A DNA stretch of 64,000 nt from Planktothrix rubescens CCAP 1459/22 (GTDB taxonomy: Bacteria; Cyanobacteriota; Cyanobacteriia; Cyanobacteriales; Microcoleaceae): NCBI GenBank assembly GCA_904830895.1, contig LR882958.1:2598001-2662000 (forward strand). The letters run 5' to 3'. Of the stretch, positions 9,233 to 16,904 are shown in pieces. The number at the start of each line of letters is the position of its first letter. The first letter of the stretch is position 1. Made by a program: the position numbers and the translations under genes. Under the pieces are notes generated by a model. It worked only from the letters and a program-made list of their open reading frames with translations, was not told where the DNA came from and ran no database searches.

Positions 9233-10396
9233 ATGGAAAATCAACTGTTAGAGCATCCCACTATTTATCGCAAGTTACAAATTAATTATAAACGCAACAA
9301 ACAGCAAGATCAGACGACTTTAATGGATGAAGCTGTTGAAAAGTTTTGTTATGAAGATTGTAAAAATGAATATTGGAATCCAGAGGAGTTTTCTTTACTG
9401 TATGGTACTCCTTTATGGGAGCAATCGAGTCCAGATCAGCGCTTAATTTTGAATCAACTTTACTGGGTCGCTTACTATTCGCAAATTGTCTCGGCTGAAA
9501 TTGCCACTATCTTTTTTAATCAAACTAGCGCTACTGGTCTTTACGCCTATGAAGATTTCCGTTTGATTTGCGATACATTAGATTTAGAATCGTCTCAAGA
9601 GCGCACCCATATTAACGCATTTAGAACGATTTCCAAACAAGTAGAAAAAGCTTTGTTTGGAGAATTAATTTTCACTTACCCGATGCGATCGCCCTTTACA
9701 GAAACAATGGTTTATGCAGATACAAATGCGTTAAAAACCTGGTGGAAAAAGATTCAACTTCAATACTTTGGTTTAATTTCTGCCAATAATACTTTTTTAG
9801 CTTGTCAGTATTTTACTGTCCGAGGCGTGCGGACATTAAATGGTAAATTAATTCAGCATAAACTCAGCAACTACTATCAAAAACATACCAATCAAGAGTT
9901 AGCACCCATTCCCGCTAAAGTTTCCTACTATCATTTTTTAGACGAGAGTTTTCATTTTAATAGTTCTACAATTGTATCTCACGAAGTTGTCACTTGCCTT
10001 GCACCTCCAACAGCATTTGAAAAGTTTGTAGCGAATTTAGGAGTATGGGGATGTCAACGAGATCATTTTCATTTTTCTGCTGCAATTAATGGGATTTTTT
10101 GGTATGATCCGGCACTGTATAGCAAGATTTATCGCGTGTTGCGATCGCCTATTTTTAACCTAACTGAAAAAGACGCTAAAGACATGATGCGACGCTGCTT
10201 TACTGAGGAATCAGAGGGATTACACCGCAGTTATTTAACCCATCAAGAAGCAATGGAATCTTATAAAGTGTATGTGGAAAAGCTCGATTACTTATGGAAA
10301 CGCAATCGAGAAATGACGCTAATGGCATCTAATTCGATTCCCCAATATTTAGCAACTCAAAAAACCGCTTTTCAACGCTTTGAACAGCAATATTAA
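9233..10396 (+). CDS. AurF-like diiron oxygenase (putative)
   Basis: 387 residues, helical. Candidate diiron ligands: E89 (SAEIATIFF), E123-x2-H126 (ERTH), D237/E238 with H241 (LDESFHF) and H250-E251 (SHEV). The set and order recall AurF-type p-aminobenzoate N-oxygenases, which have a seven-ligand Glu/His site. AurF relatives oxidise aryl amines to nitro groups or hydroxylate carbon; the reaction here is not known. It directly precedes a [2Fe-2S] ferredoxin gene 13 bp away, a sensible electron donor. Identity to AurF proper is probably low, so the family call is moderate. Confidence 0.6.
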   Translation: MENQLLEHPTIYRKLQINYKRNKQQDQTTLMDEAVEKFCYEDCKNEYWNPEEFSLLYGTPLWEQSSPDQRLILNQLYWVAYYSQIVSAEIATIFFNQTSATGLYAYEDFRLICDTLDLESSQERTHINAFRTISKQVEKALFGELIFTYPMRSPFTETMVYADTNALKTWWKKIQLQYFGLISANNTFLACQYFTVRGVRTLNGKLIQHKLSNYYQKHTNQELAPIPAKVSYYHFLDESFHFNSSTIVSHEVVTCLAPPTAFEKFVANLGVWGCQRDHFHFSAAINGIFWYDPALYSKIYRVLRSPIFNLTEKDAKDMMRRCFTEESEGLHRSYLTHQEAMESYKVYVEKLDYLWKRNREMTLMASNSIPQYLATQKTAFQRFEQQY

Positions 10397-10409
10397 TAGG
10401 ATTTCTGCC

Positions 10410-10694
10410 ATGTCTAATTTGTGTAAAATCTCCTTTCCCGAAACTGATTATCTTTCCATTACTTTGCAACGTCATCAAAACTTATCCGAACATCTAACCA
10501 TTCAGAATTCACCTGTTTTGTTTGGTTGTCGGACTGGAATTTGTGGAACTTGCTTAGTTAAAGTAATCGGTGATATTCCTGCTGCTAAAGCAGATGAGCA
10601 GGAAATGTTAGATACTTTAGCTCCTAATGTTTCAAATGCTCGATTAGCTTGTCAAATTGACCTCACAGCTAATGTCGAAATTAACATACTATAG
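10410..10694 (+). CDS. Plant-type [2Fe-2S] ferredoxin
   Basis: 94 residues from the ATG at 10410; an upstream in-frame start at 10380 would overlap the previous gene and adds a non-homologous tail. The cluster motif is GCRTGICGTC (C-x4-C-x2-C) with the fourth cysteine in LACQ, as in plant and cyanobacterial ferredoxins. It is shorter and less acidic than the photosynthetic PetF. Its place directly after the diiron oxygenase and between Rieske genes suggests a dedicated electron carrier for these oxygenases. No ferredoxin reductase is visible in the cluster, so a general one is probably used. Confidence 0.9.
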   Translation: MSNLCKISFPETDYLSITLQRHQNLSEHLTIQNSPVLFGCRTGICGTCLVKVIGDIPAAKADEQEMLDTLAPNVSNARLACQIDLTANVEINIL

Positions 10695-10725
10695 GAATAT
10701 CTTATTTTCTTATAAACGATACTGT

Positions 10726-10800
10726 ATGCAATTTGAAAATTTTTGGTAGATTGTTGCATTGAGCGATTAATTAAAGCCTAACACGATGTTGGGGTGATTG
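10726..10800 (+). pseudogene. Decayed duplicate of the first ~25 codons of the third Rieske gene
   Basis: About 75 bp starting ATGCAATTTGAAAATTTTTGG closely match the start of the Rieske gene at 11733, including the run TTAAAGCCTAACACG. An in-frame TAG follows the first seven codons, and homology stops where the toxin gene begins. The two copies flank the toxin-antitoxin pair, so this is a scar of how the module entered the cluster. Confidence 0.85.
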
Positions 10801-10806
10801 CTTAAT

Positions 10807-11220
10807 TTACTTACCCATAATATTTCCTAACGCTCCAGGTGGAATTACTAAAATTCCCGCGTTGACGAATCCAGAAGGATCACGGGTGATGATCGCATCT
10901 ACTTCATTTGCTATTCCACAAGCACATTGTACTGCATCCTCAAAATCTTGAAAATTCAATGTGATTGCTTGTTCTAAAATTTCTCTATCAACCGCACAAA
11001 TATGCAAGTCTGTCATAATTTGCGCTATTGCATCTTGTGCAGTTATCTTTCCAGATACTTTACGAATAATGTAATAAATGTTAGTAATTGTTATGGCTGA
11101 AATAAACCCTTCAAGTTCTCCAGCATCAATTTTTGCAAATATTTTGGCTGCATCATCAACGAAAGGTTCTCGCTCTTGCAAAAAATCAAGAACAACATTT
11201 GTGTCAATTAAAACTCGCAT
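10807..11220 (-). CDS. PIN-domain toxin (VapC-like)
   Basis: 137 residues. It starts MRVLIDTNVVLDFL with the first PIN aspartate at D6, continues with an acidic FEDAVQ segment and ends the fold with ITRDPSGF, the usual third acidic site. PIN toxins are magnesium-dependent endoribonucleases. Its start overlaps the stop of the partner gene by one base (TAATG), the normal order for an antitoxin-toxin pair. Both lie opposite to the surrounding oxygenase genes. Confidence 0.85.
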   Translation of the reverse strand: MRVLIDTNVVLDFLQEREPFVDDAAKIFAKIDAGELEGFISAITITNIYYIIRKVSGKITAQDAIAQIMTDLHICAVDREILEQAITLNFQDFEDAVQCACGIANEVDAIITRDPSGFVNAGILVIPPGALGNIMGK

Positions 11221-11597
11221 TACTGATATTTTTGGGTAAGATAGTTAATATAATCTGTTTCGACATCTTCACCCGATGTTTCTGTCGTTTTGGCAATTCC
11301 TCGTAATCGAGAAAGGTTTCCCTTTTTCAATTCAGAACTGGTTTCTTGCTGCAATGACAATTTTTGTAGAGGACTGGTGAGTGTTGTTAACGTTTGTTGT
11401 CTTAGCTTTTCCAGTTGAAGCCTGGCTTCTGGCTGTAATTTTACCAAAAAACGACGGACTGTTGTTGACGTTGGTGTCGGCTTTTCTAGTTCAGAACTGG
11501 TTTCTCGCTGCAATGACTCTAACAGGGTTTGTACTAATTGCCGGCGCTCTTTAATCGGTAACTGTAATGCCTGCTTTTGCAATTCTTGTAAGTTCAT
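11220..11597 (-). CDS. Putative antitoxin of the PIN toxin
   Basis: 125 residues. The N-terminus (MNLQELQKQALQLPIKERRQLVQTLLESL) is an amphipathic helix pattern common in short addiction antitoxins. The centre contains an internal repeat: QRETSSELEK and later QQETSSELKK. A DNA-binding fold is not obvious. Assignment rests mainly on its one-base overlap upstream of the PIN toxin. The internal duplication makes it longer than the usual 70-90 residue antitoxin. The pair is probably self-repressed, but no operator is recognised. Confidence 0.7.
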   Translation of the reverse strand: MNLQELQKQALQLPIKERRQLVQTLLESLQRETSSELEKPTPTSTTVRRFLVKLQPEARLQLEKLRQQTLTTLTSPLQKLSLQQETSSELKKGNLSRLRGIAKTTETSGEDVETDYINYLTQKYQ

Positions 11598-11732
11598 TAT
11601 GATTTTTTGTCTATCAGTATCACTTTTAATGATAAACCAGGTGACGATTGGGAGGCAATAGATTAACTGATATTTTTTTATAATTTGCCATAATTAAAAT
11701 ACGATTACTCTGGTTTCTCCCCACCATACACC

Positions 11733-12755
11733 ATGCAATTTGAAGATTTTTGGTACATTGTTGCACTGAGCAACCAATTAAAGCCTAACACGGTATTAGC
11801 GCGATCGCTTTTAGGAGAATGGTTAGCAATATTTCGGGGAGAAAATGGACAAGCTGTGGCGTTGCGCGATCGCTGTTTGCATCGCAGTAGTCGCCTATCC
11901 GTTGGAAAGGTTTGTAACGGCGCACTACAATGTCCTTATCATGGTTGGATTTACGATCAAAATGGTAATGTTATTGCTATTCCTTCGGAGGGGAATTTAA
12001 TTAAATTATCCCAACAACGTCGAGCAAAATGTTATGCAACAAAAGAACAAGATGGTTATGTTTATGTGCGGTTAGCTGACGATCCTAGTGAAGATTTTAA
12101 CCCGTTTTTTATGCCTCATTATCAAGAGCAAGGATGGGAAACAATACGAGTTATTAACCGTTTTCAAAATAATGTGACTAATTGTGTAGAAAACTTCATT
12201 GATATTCCCCATACTGCCTTTGTGCATCCCGGTATTTTCCGCAAATCTTGCCAACAAATGCTACAAATGATTGTACAACGAGAAAATGGTTCTGTTTTGG
12301 TTAATTATTGTAACGAAACGATTAATTTAGGATGGTATAGTCGTTTTCTTAATCAGCAAGGTGCGGAAATTAAACATTACGATCGCTTTTATATGCCGAA
12401 TATTACCAGTGTCGAATATCAGATGGGAAACAACCGCCATTTGTTCATTACCAGTCAGTCGATTCCCGAAACGGAAAATTCAACCCTAGTTTACACGGAT
12501 GTTACTTATAACTATGGCATTTGGAATAAACTAGCCCGTCCGTTTGTTAGATGGACAGCACAACATATTATTCAGCAGGATGTGAAAATATTGGGGATTC
12601 AAGGGGAAGCGATCGCTAAATATGGAACCCAATTTTCTAATACCCCTGCTGATACAATTCATGTATTTGTAGAGTCGATCCGAAATGCGATCGCATCGGG
12701 AAAAGATCCGCGACAATTACCCAATCAATCGGTTAAAGTTACATTTTTCGTTTAA
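11733..12755 (+). CDS. Rieske non-heme iron oxygenase, third copy
   Basis: 340 residues. The Rieske site is C48-x-H50-(16)-C67-x2-H70 (RCLHRSS ... CPYHGW). The iron site is D157-x2-H160-x4-H165 (ENFIDIPHTAFVH), the classical pattern of VanA/PaO-like oxygenases. It differs from copies one and two, in which the site reads D-A-(Q/H)-H, so it is a separate lineage. It opens the second half of the cluster after the toxin module and sits 8 bp before the membrane hydroxylase. Its own promoter region was probably disturbed by the insertion. Confidence 0.9.
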   Translation: MQFEDFWYIVALSNQLKPNTVLARSLLGEWLAIFRGENGQAVALRDRCLHRSSRLSVGKVCNGALQCPYHGWIYDQNGNVIAIPSEGNLIKLSQQRRAKCYATKEQDGYVYVRLADDPSEDFNPFFMPHYQEQGWETIRVINRFQNNVTNCVENFIDIPHTAFVHPGIFRKSCQQMLQMIVQRENGSVLVNYCNETINLGWYSRFLNQQGAEIKHYDRFYMPNITSVEYQMGNNRHLFITSQSIPETENSTLVYTDVTYNYGIWNKLARPFVRWTAQHIIQQDVKILGIQGEAIAKYGTQFSNTPADTIHVFVESIRNAIASGKDPRQLPNQSVKVTFFV

Positions 12756-12763
12756 CCTTTTTT

Positions 12764-13510
12764 ATGCAAATTATTGTCCAAATTATAGTTTTTGTTGCTT
12801 TTATCGGCTTAGTTGGCTGGACTATTTTTGATAAATCAGGGAGAACTCAACTTAAAGCAAAATCTTTTGAAGATTGGCTATTAGATAGCGCTGGATTATT
12901 TGTACAAGGAATGCTAATTCCACTTATGCAAGCGACGATAATTTATCAACTTTATCGTTACTGGCTACCGATATCACCCGGATATCTTCATGTTTCTCCA
13001 ATTTTATCCTTTCTGATTAGCTTTGTTGCCGTTGATTATCTCTACTACTGGAATCATCGCCTGCTACATTCTACTTTTTTTTGGAACGTTCATCAAGTGC
13101 ATCATACAGTGACTAATTTGGATGTTTTAGGAACATCTCGTAACACGATTTGGGCAAGCTTTTTTATTGTTTATTTGTGGATTAATAGCTTTTTTTTGTA
13201 CTTGTTTGCTAATTCTACAGGCTATCTTTTAGGAGTTAGCTTAACTTCTGTCCTAGATCTATGGAGGCATAGCCAACTGATTGTTCCTGCAAATAGTTGG
13301 TTTTACCATTTTCTATCTCCTTGGTTGATTTTGCCCCAGGATCACTCATGGCATCATTCTAGCCAGTTTCCTAACTGTAATTATGGTGCTAATCTAAAAC
13401 TTTGGGATCGTTTGCATGGAACTTATTATCAAAACAGTGAATTACCAACTCAAATTGGAAATGCAATTCCATTAACTTTCACTCAAAAACTTTTATTTCC
13501 CTTTTCATGA
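12764..13510 (+). CDS. Fatty-acid-hydroxylase/sterol-desaturase family membrane oxygenase
   Basis: 248 residues with several hydrophobic segments (about 1-22, 45-65, 82-98, 125-150). Histidine boxes are visible: NHRLLH and HQVHH close together, and later DHSWHH, giving the eight-His diiron site of this superfamily. Members hydroxylate or desaturate lipids, sterols or carotenoids in the membrane. It overlaps the following acyltransferase gene by four bases (ATGA). With the Mpo1-like protein this is the strongest hint that the pathway acts on a lipid-like substrate. Confidence 0.85.
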   Translation: MQIIVQIIVFVAFIGLVGWTIFDKSGRTQLKAKSFEDWLLDSAGLFVQGMLIPLMQATIIYQLYRYWLPISPGYLHVSPILSFLISFVAVDYLYYWNHRLLHSTFFWNVHQVHHTVTNLDVLGTSRNTIWASFFIVYLWINSFFLYLFANSTGYLLGVSLTSVLDLWRHSQLIVPANSWFYHFLSPWLILPQDHSWHHSSQFPNCNYGANLKLWDRLHGTYYQNSELPTQIGNAIPLTFTQKLLFPFS

Positions 13511-14115
13511 CACTGCTGAGTAAAATTCTTTTATTTTTTCCTGCTATAGTTTTATTACTAACAGGCGGATCGTTAATCTATTTTGCACATTCACCTGGCA
13601 TTTTTAGTGCTTTGGCTGTATTATTTTCTCTTTATGGTTTGCCCGTTTTTATTTATCAATTACATCAGTGGATTTATCCGATTAAAGAAGGGATTAGTTA
13701 TTTACAGGGAAAAGAATATAGCCATTGGTGGGGTAGCCATCAAATTCAGGTGATTTATATTGCAATTCCAGCTTTAGAGGCTGTATTGCGATTAATTCCA
13801 GGCGTATTTTCCGGTTGGTTGCGATTGTGGGGAGCGAAAATCGGGCAAAATATATACTGGACACCGGGACTAGAAATTGCCGATCGCGGTTTGTTAGAAA
13901 TTGGCGATCGCGTTGTAATTGGACATCGAGTTGGCATTTATTCTCATGTTATTAAACCCCGTAAACACAACTTAATGTTGTATGTCAAAAAAGTCAAAAT
14001 TGGCAATGATGTTTTTGTCGGTGCTGGATCGCATATTGCGCCCGGAGTAATTATTGAAAATGGTGTTTATATGCCTGTTGATACTAACCTTTATCCCAAT
14101 CAAAAAGTAAAATAA
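13507..14115 (+). CDS. Left-handed beta-helix (hexapeptide) acyltransferase
   Basis: 202 residues. Two N-terminal hydrophobic segments (about 6-30 and 33-52) anchor the protein; the C-terminal half shows hexapeptide-type repeats: IADRGLLEIGDRVVIGHRVGI, then KIGNDVFVGAGSHIAPGVIIENGVYMP. Such proteins transfer acetyl or longer acyl groups from CoA or ACP. The number of coils is low for a full trimeric enzyme, so it may be a minimal member. It overlaps both neighbours (ATGA upstream, TAATG downstream). Confidence 0.75.
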   Translation: MTLLSKILLFFPAIVLLLTGGSLIYFAHSPGIFSALAVLFSLYGLPVFIYQLHQWIYPIKEGISYLQGKEYSHWWGSHQIQVIYIAIPALEAVLRLIPGVFSGWLRLWGAKIGQNIYWTPGLEIADRGLLEIGDRVVIGHRVGIYSHVIKPRKHNLMLYVKKVKIGNDVFVGAGSHIAPGVIIENGVYMPVDTNLYPNQKVK

Positions 14116-15647
14116 TGCGTCAATTTATTCAACTATTTGGGAAACTTCTAGCCCCAAGTTTTCGGCGATTTTATCAAGCATTAGATAACCCGCAAGCGGC
14201 ACAACAATTGGTGCAAATAGAAATTTGCGATCGCTTGATTCAAAGCGAGTACGGCAAATCTTTAAACATTCGCTCTGTAGCAGATTGGCATCAGGTTCCA
14301 ATCGTTGATTATGATCAACTTAAACCTTGGATTTTAGGAAAACAAAACTCTAAACAAAAGCGAATTTCACTGACACCAGAACCCATTTTATTTTATGAAA
14401 AAACCTCTGGAAGTAGCGGTGCAGTTAAATGGATTCCTTACACGCGATCGCTGCGAAAATCCTTCAATCAAATGTTTTGTGTATGGGCGTATGATTTAAT
14501 ACAAAATGGCCCTAAGTTTTCCACAGGTAAACTCTATGCTTGTATTTCACCTCAATTAGATTCCCTCGATTCTAAATTCAATAATTCCCTCTCTTTGCAA
14601 AATGATTTAGATTACTTAGATAATTGGTTGCGCTGGTTTTTGCATCCTTGGTTAGTCATGCCAGAAAAACTGGAAAGTTTGCAGAATTACCAGCAATTTA
14701 AACATCAGCTTTCTTTAGCACTATTACAAGCTGAACAACTCGAAATTATTTCGATTTGGAGTCCTAGTTTTCTTAAAACACATTTAAACTATATTCAAGA
14801 AAATCAGGAATTATTGTCAAAAGAATTACAGAAAAAGATATCAAGTGAACGTCTACAATTACTCACAGAACCTCAGATTTCTTGGCAAAAACTTTGGTCT
14901 AATTTAAAGCTGATTTCCTGTTGGGATGCTGCTAATTCAGGAGATGGGGCGAAGGGGTTGCAATTACAATTCCCTAATGTCTTCGTTCAAGGTAAAGGTT
15001 TATTAGCCACAGAAGCCCCAATGACAATTCCGTTAATCGAGGCTAACGGATATGTTCCCGTCCTTGATGAAGTTTTTTTTGAATTTGAAGATGATCAGGG
15101 TTGCTTTTATCAACTACACGAACTTAGTGTTGGGCAGAAATATACAATCATTCTATCACAAAAGGGAGGATTATATCGTTATCGAATTGGCGATCGCATT
15201 CGCGTGTCGGGGATATATCATCACACTCCTTGTTTTGAGTTTTTAGGACGACAGGAAGCCATCAGCGATCTAGTAGGCGAAAAGCTACAAGAAAGCTTTG
15301 TTTGTGATATTTTAGCGCAATTAAATATTCCAGAAACCTGCTTTAAAAGCTTAGTTCCAGTTGCCAATCCACCTCACTATATTTTATTACTCGATCAAGT
15401 TGTAGAAAGTCCACAAATCTTAGCTAAAAATTTAGATATTGCTTTATCACAATCAATTCAATACCAACGGGCGCGATTACTCGATCAACTTGCACCCCCA
15501 CAAGTTTTTATTTCCCCGAAAATTCCTGAATTATTAGCATTGTATCGGGTGCGATCGGGTAGTATTTGGGGTGGTGTTAAGTATCCCATTCTAGCAACAT
15601 CGCCTATTAACGCTGATCTTTTTGACCAACTTAAATTTCAGCTTTAA
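14115..15647 (+). CDS. GH3-family acyl-adenylating (amide-forming) enzyme
   Basis: 510 residues, GH3 auxin-responsive family of the adenylate-forming superfamily. The ATP-binding loop is KTSGSSGAVKWIPYT (about residues 96-110); later YRYRIGDRIRV matches the conserved GH3 Y-R-G-D region and EFLGRQEA the hinge. Plant GH3 enzymes activate a carboxylate as acyl-AMP and join it to an amino acid; bacterial members are largely uncharacterised. As the last gene of the operon, coupled by TAATG to the acyltransferase, it probably activates or conjugates the oxidised acid. Confidence 0.85.
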   Translation: MRQFIQLFGKLLAPSFRRFYQALDNPQAAQQLVQIEICDRLIQSEYGKSLNIRSVADWHQVPIVDYDQLKPWILGKQNSKQKRISLTPEPILFYEKTSGSSGAVKWIPYTRSLRKSFNQMFCVWAYDLIQNGPKFSTGKLYACISPQLDSLDSKFNNSLSLQNDLDYLDNWLRWFLHPWLVMPEKLESLQNYQQFKHQLSLALLQAEQLEIISIWSPSFLKTHLNYIQENQELLSKELQKKISSERLQLLTEPQISWQKLWSNLKLISCWDAANSGDGAKGLQLQFPNVFVQGKGLLATEAPMTIPLIEANGYVPVLDEVFFEFEDDQGCFYQLHELSVGQKYTIILSQKGGLYRYRIGDRIRVSGIYHHTPCFEFLGRQEAISDLVGEKLQESFVCDILAQLNIPETCFKSLVPVANPPHYILLLDQVVESPQILAKNLDIALSQSIQYQRARLLDQLAPPQVFISPKIPELLALYRVRSGSIWGGVKYPILATSPINADLFDQLKFQL

Positions 15648-15773
15648 TTATCATTTTAAATTCAAAATTTTTGTAAAAAGCAAGCGATCGCTCTTGATTT
15701 TATAGCAACCGCCAAGGCAGTTAAGACACCAGACGGATCTTGGAACCCAGACGGTAAAGTGTTTTCCCCCGGT

Positions 15774-15948
15774 GTTCCCTCCCCCCCTAGCCTGCCGTGC
15801 ACGGGGGGTTTGGGGGGGCTGTTCCCTGCTATATCAGGCTGCGATCGCTAACTTTTTACTCTTTCAGGACTTACGCAAATTTGGGGATGTAACCCTATAT
15901 GTAGGGGTAATTCATGAATTACCTCTACTAGCGTTTTTTACCGTCATC
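15774..15948. repeat. C/G-tract palindrome plus truncated MITE left end: left boundary of tandem unit 1
   Basis: Covers most of the 301-bp gap after the GH3 gene. It contains the interspersed palindrome GTTCCCTCCCCCC...GTGCAC...GGGGGGCTGTTCCCT, then a HIP1 site, then at 15865 the MITE end CAGGACTTACGC without a matching right end, and a palindrome GGGGTAATTCATGAATTACC. From 15774 onward it matches 25951 onward; to its left it does not. The remaining 15648-15773 holds one HIP1 octamer and nothing else I recognise. Confidence 0.75.
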
Positions 15949-16787
15949 TCAGTGGGTTGTTAACCGCGTTAATACTTGGTTAGAACGTTCTACAAAGTCC
16001 TTCATCCCTTCAGCATCAAAGCCTTTTTGAGCAATTAAAGCTAAGTCATAGACATGATGACAAATCATATTCGCTAATTCCGTCGAAGGAGATTCACCAC
16101 CTTCTTGAATAATCGCCCCTTGACTCAAATTCACTAAATTCTGAATTAACGGATGGGCAATATTAATTAACAGAATATGTTCCTCTGGAAATTCAACTTT
16201 TTGTTGCTGCATCAGGGCTGTCATATCCTGTAACCGTCGCATAAATTCCGGCAATAATACCATCGCGGGCGGGGTATTTTCGGATTTCAAGGATTCAGTC
16301 CGAATCGTTAATTTAGGCTTGTTTAAAGCTGCGGTAAACAGGTCTTTAATGATTTCACTGCGGGTTTTATTGGTTTTAGGATCAACAATTTCAGGACTAT
16401 TATCCTTAGCAATTAAATTGTCATCTAGTTCCGCATCCACCCGGGCAAACTTAACATCAGTGTGTTCCCGTTCTAGGAAACTAATAAAATGACTATCAAT
16501 AAAGGAATCGAAGAACAAAACTTCTAGCCCTTGACTGGTATGTAACTGAATATAAGTGGCTTGAGTTGTTTCATCGGTACAATAAAATACCCGATTCTCA
16601 TGGCGCTCTTTATTGCGTTCGAGATATTCGCTTAAGGTGGTGTAGTAACGACCTTTTTCGTCGGTATTATCAGAAGTTGGAGAAGCAACATCCTGCCAAA
16701 CATCCCCGTCTTCGGTTTGCACTTGGACTTGGGTAGGAACGGCAACAGGCCCATCCTCCGTTGACCCAGTGGCATCGTCTGGAGTTG

Positions 16788-16904
16788 ACCCCCCCGGCCC
16801 CCCCTTATCAAGGGGGGGATTAGAAGTGGAGTCCCCCTCGGTAAGGGGGGGATTAGAAGTGGAGTCCTCAATAGCCCCACCCTTGGTAAGGGGGGGGTTG
16901 GGGG
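16788..16904 (-). repeat. In-frame palindromic repeat array inside htpG
   Basis: On the plus strand the stretch contains three CCCTT/CTCGGTAAGGGGGG or TTATCAAGGGGGG palindrome units, two followed by ATTAGAAGTGGAGTCC. On the coding strand it stays in the htpG frame and encodes about 40 residues rich in P, G, D and S, with DSTSNPPL appearing twice. It lies between the middle and C-terminal domains. It is also the target of the insertion sequence. The same array is present in copy 2 (about 26958-27072). Confidence 0.8.
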
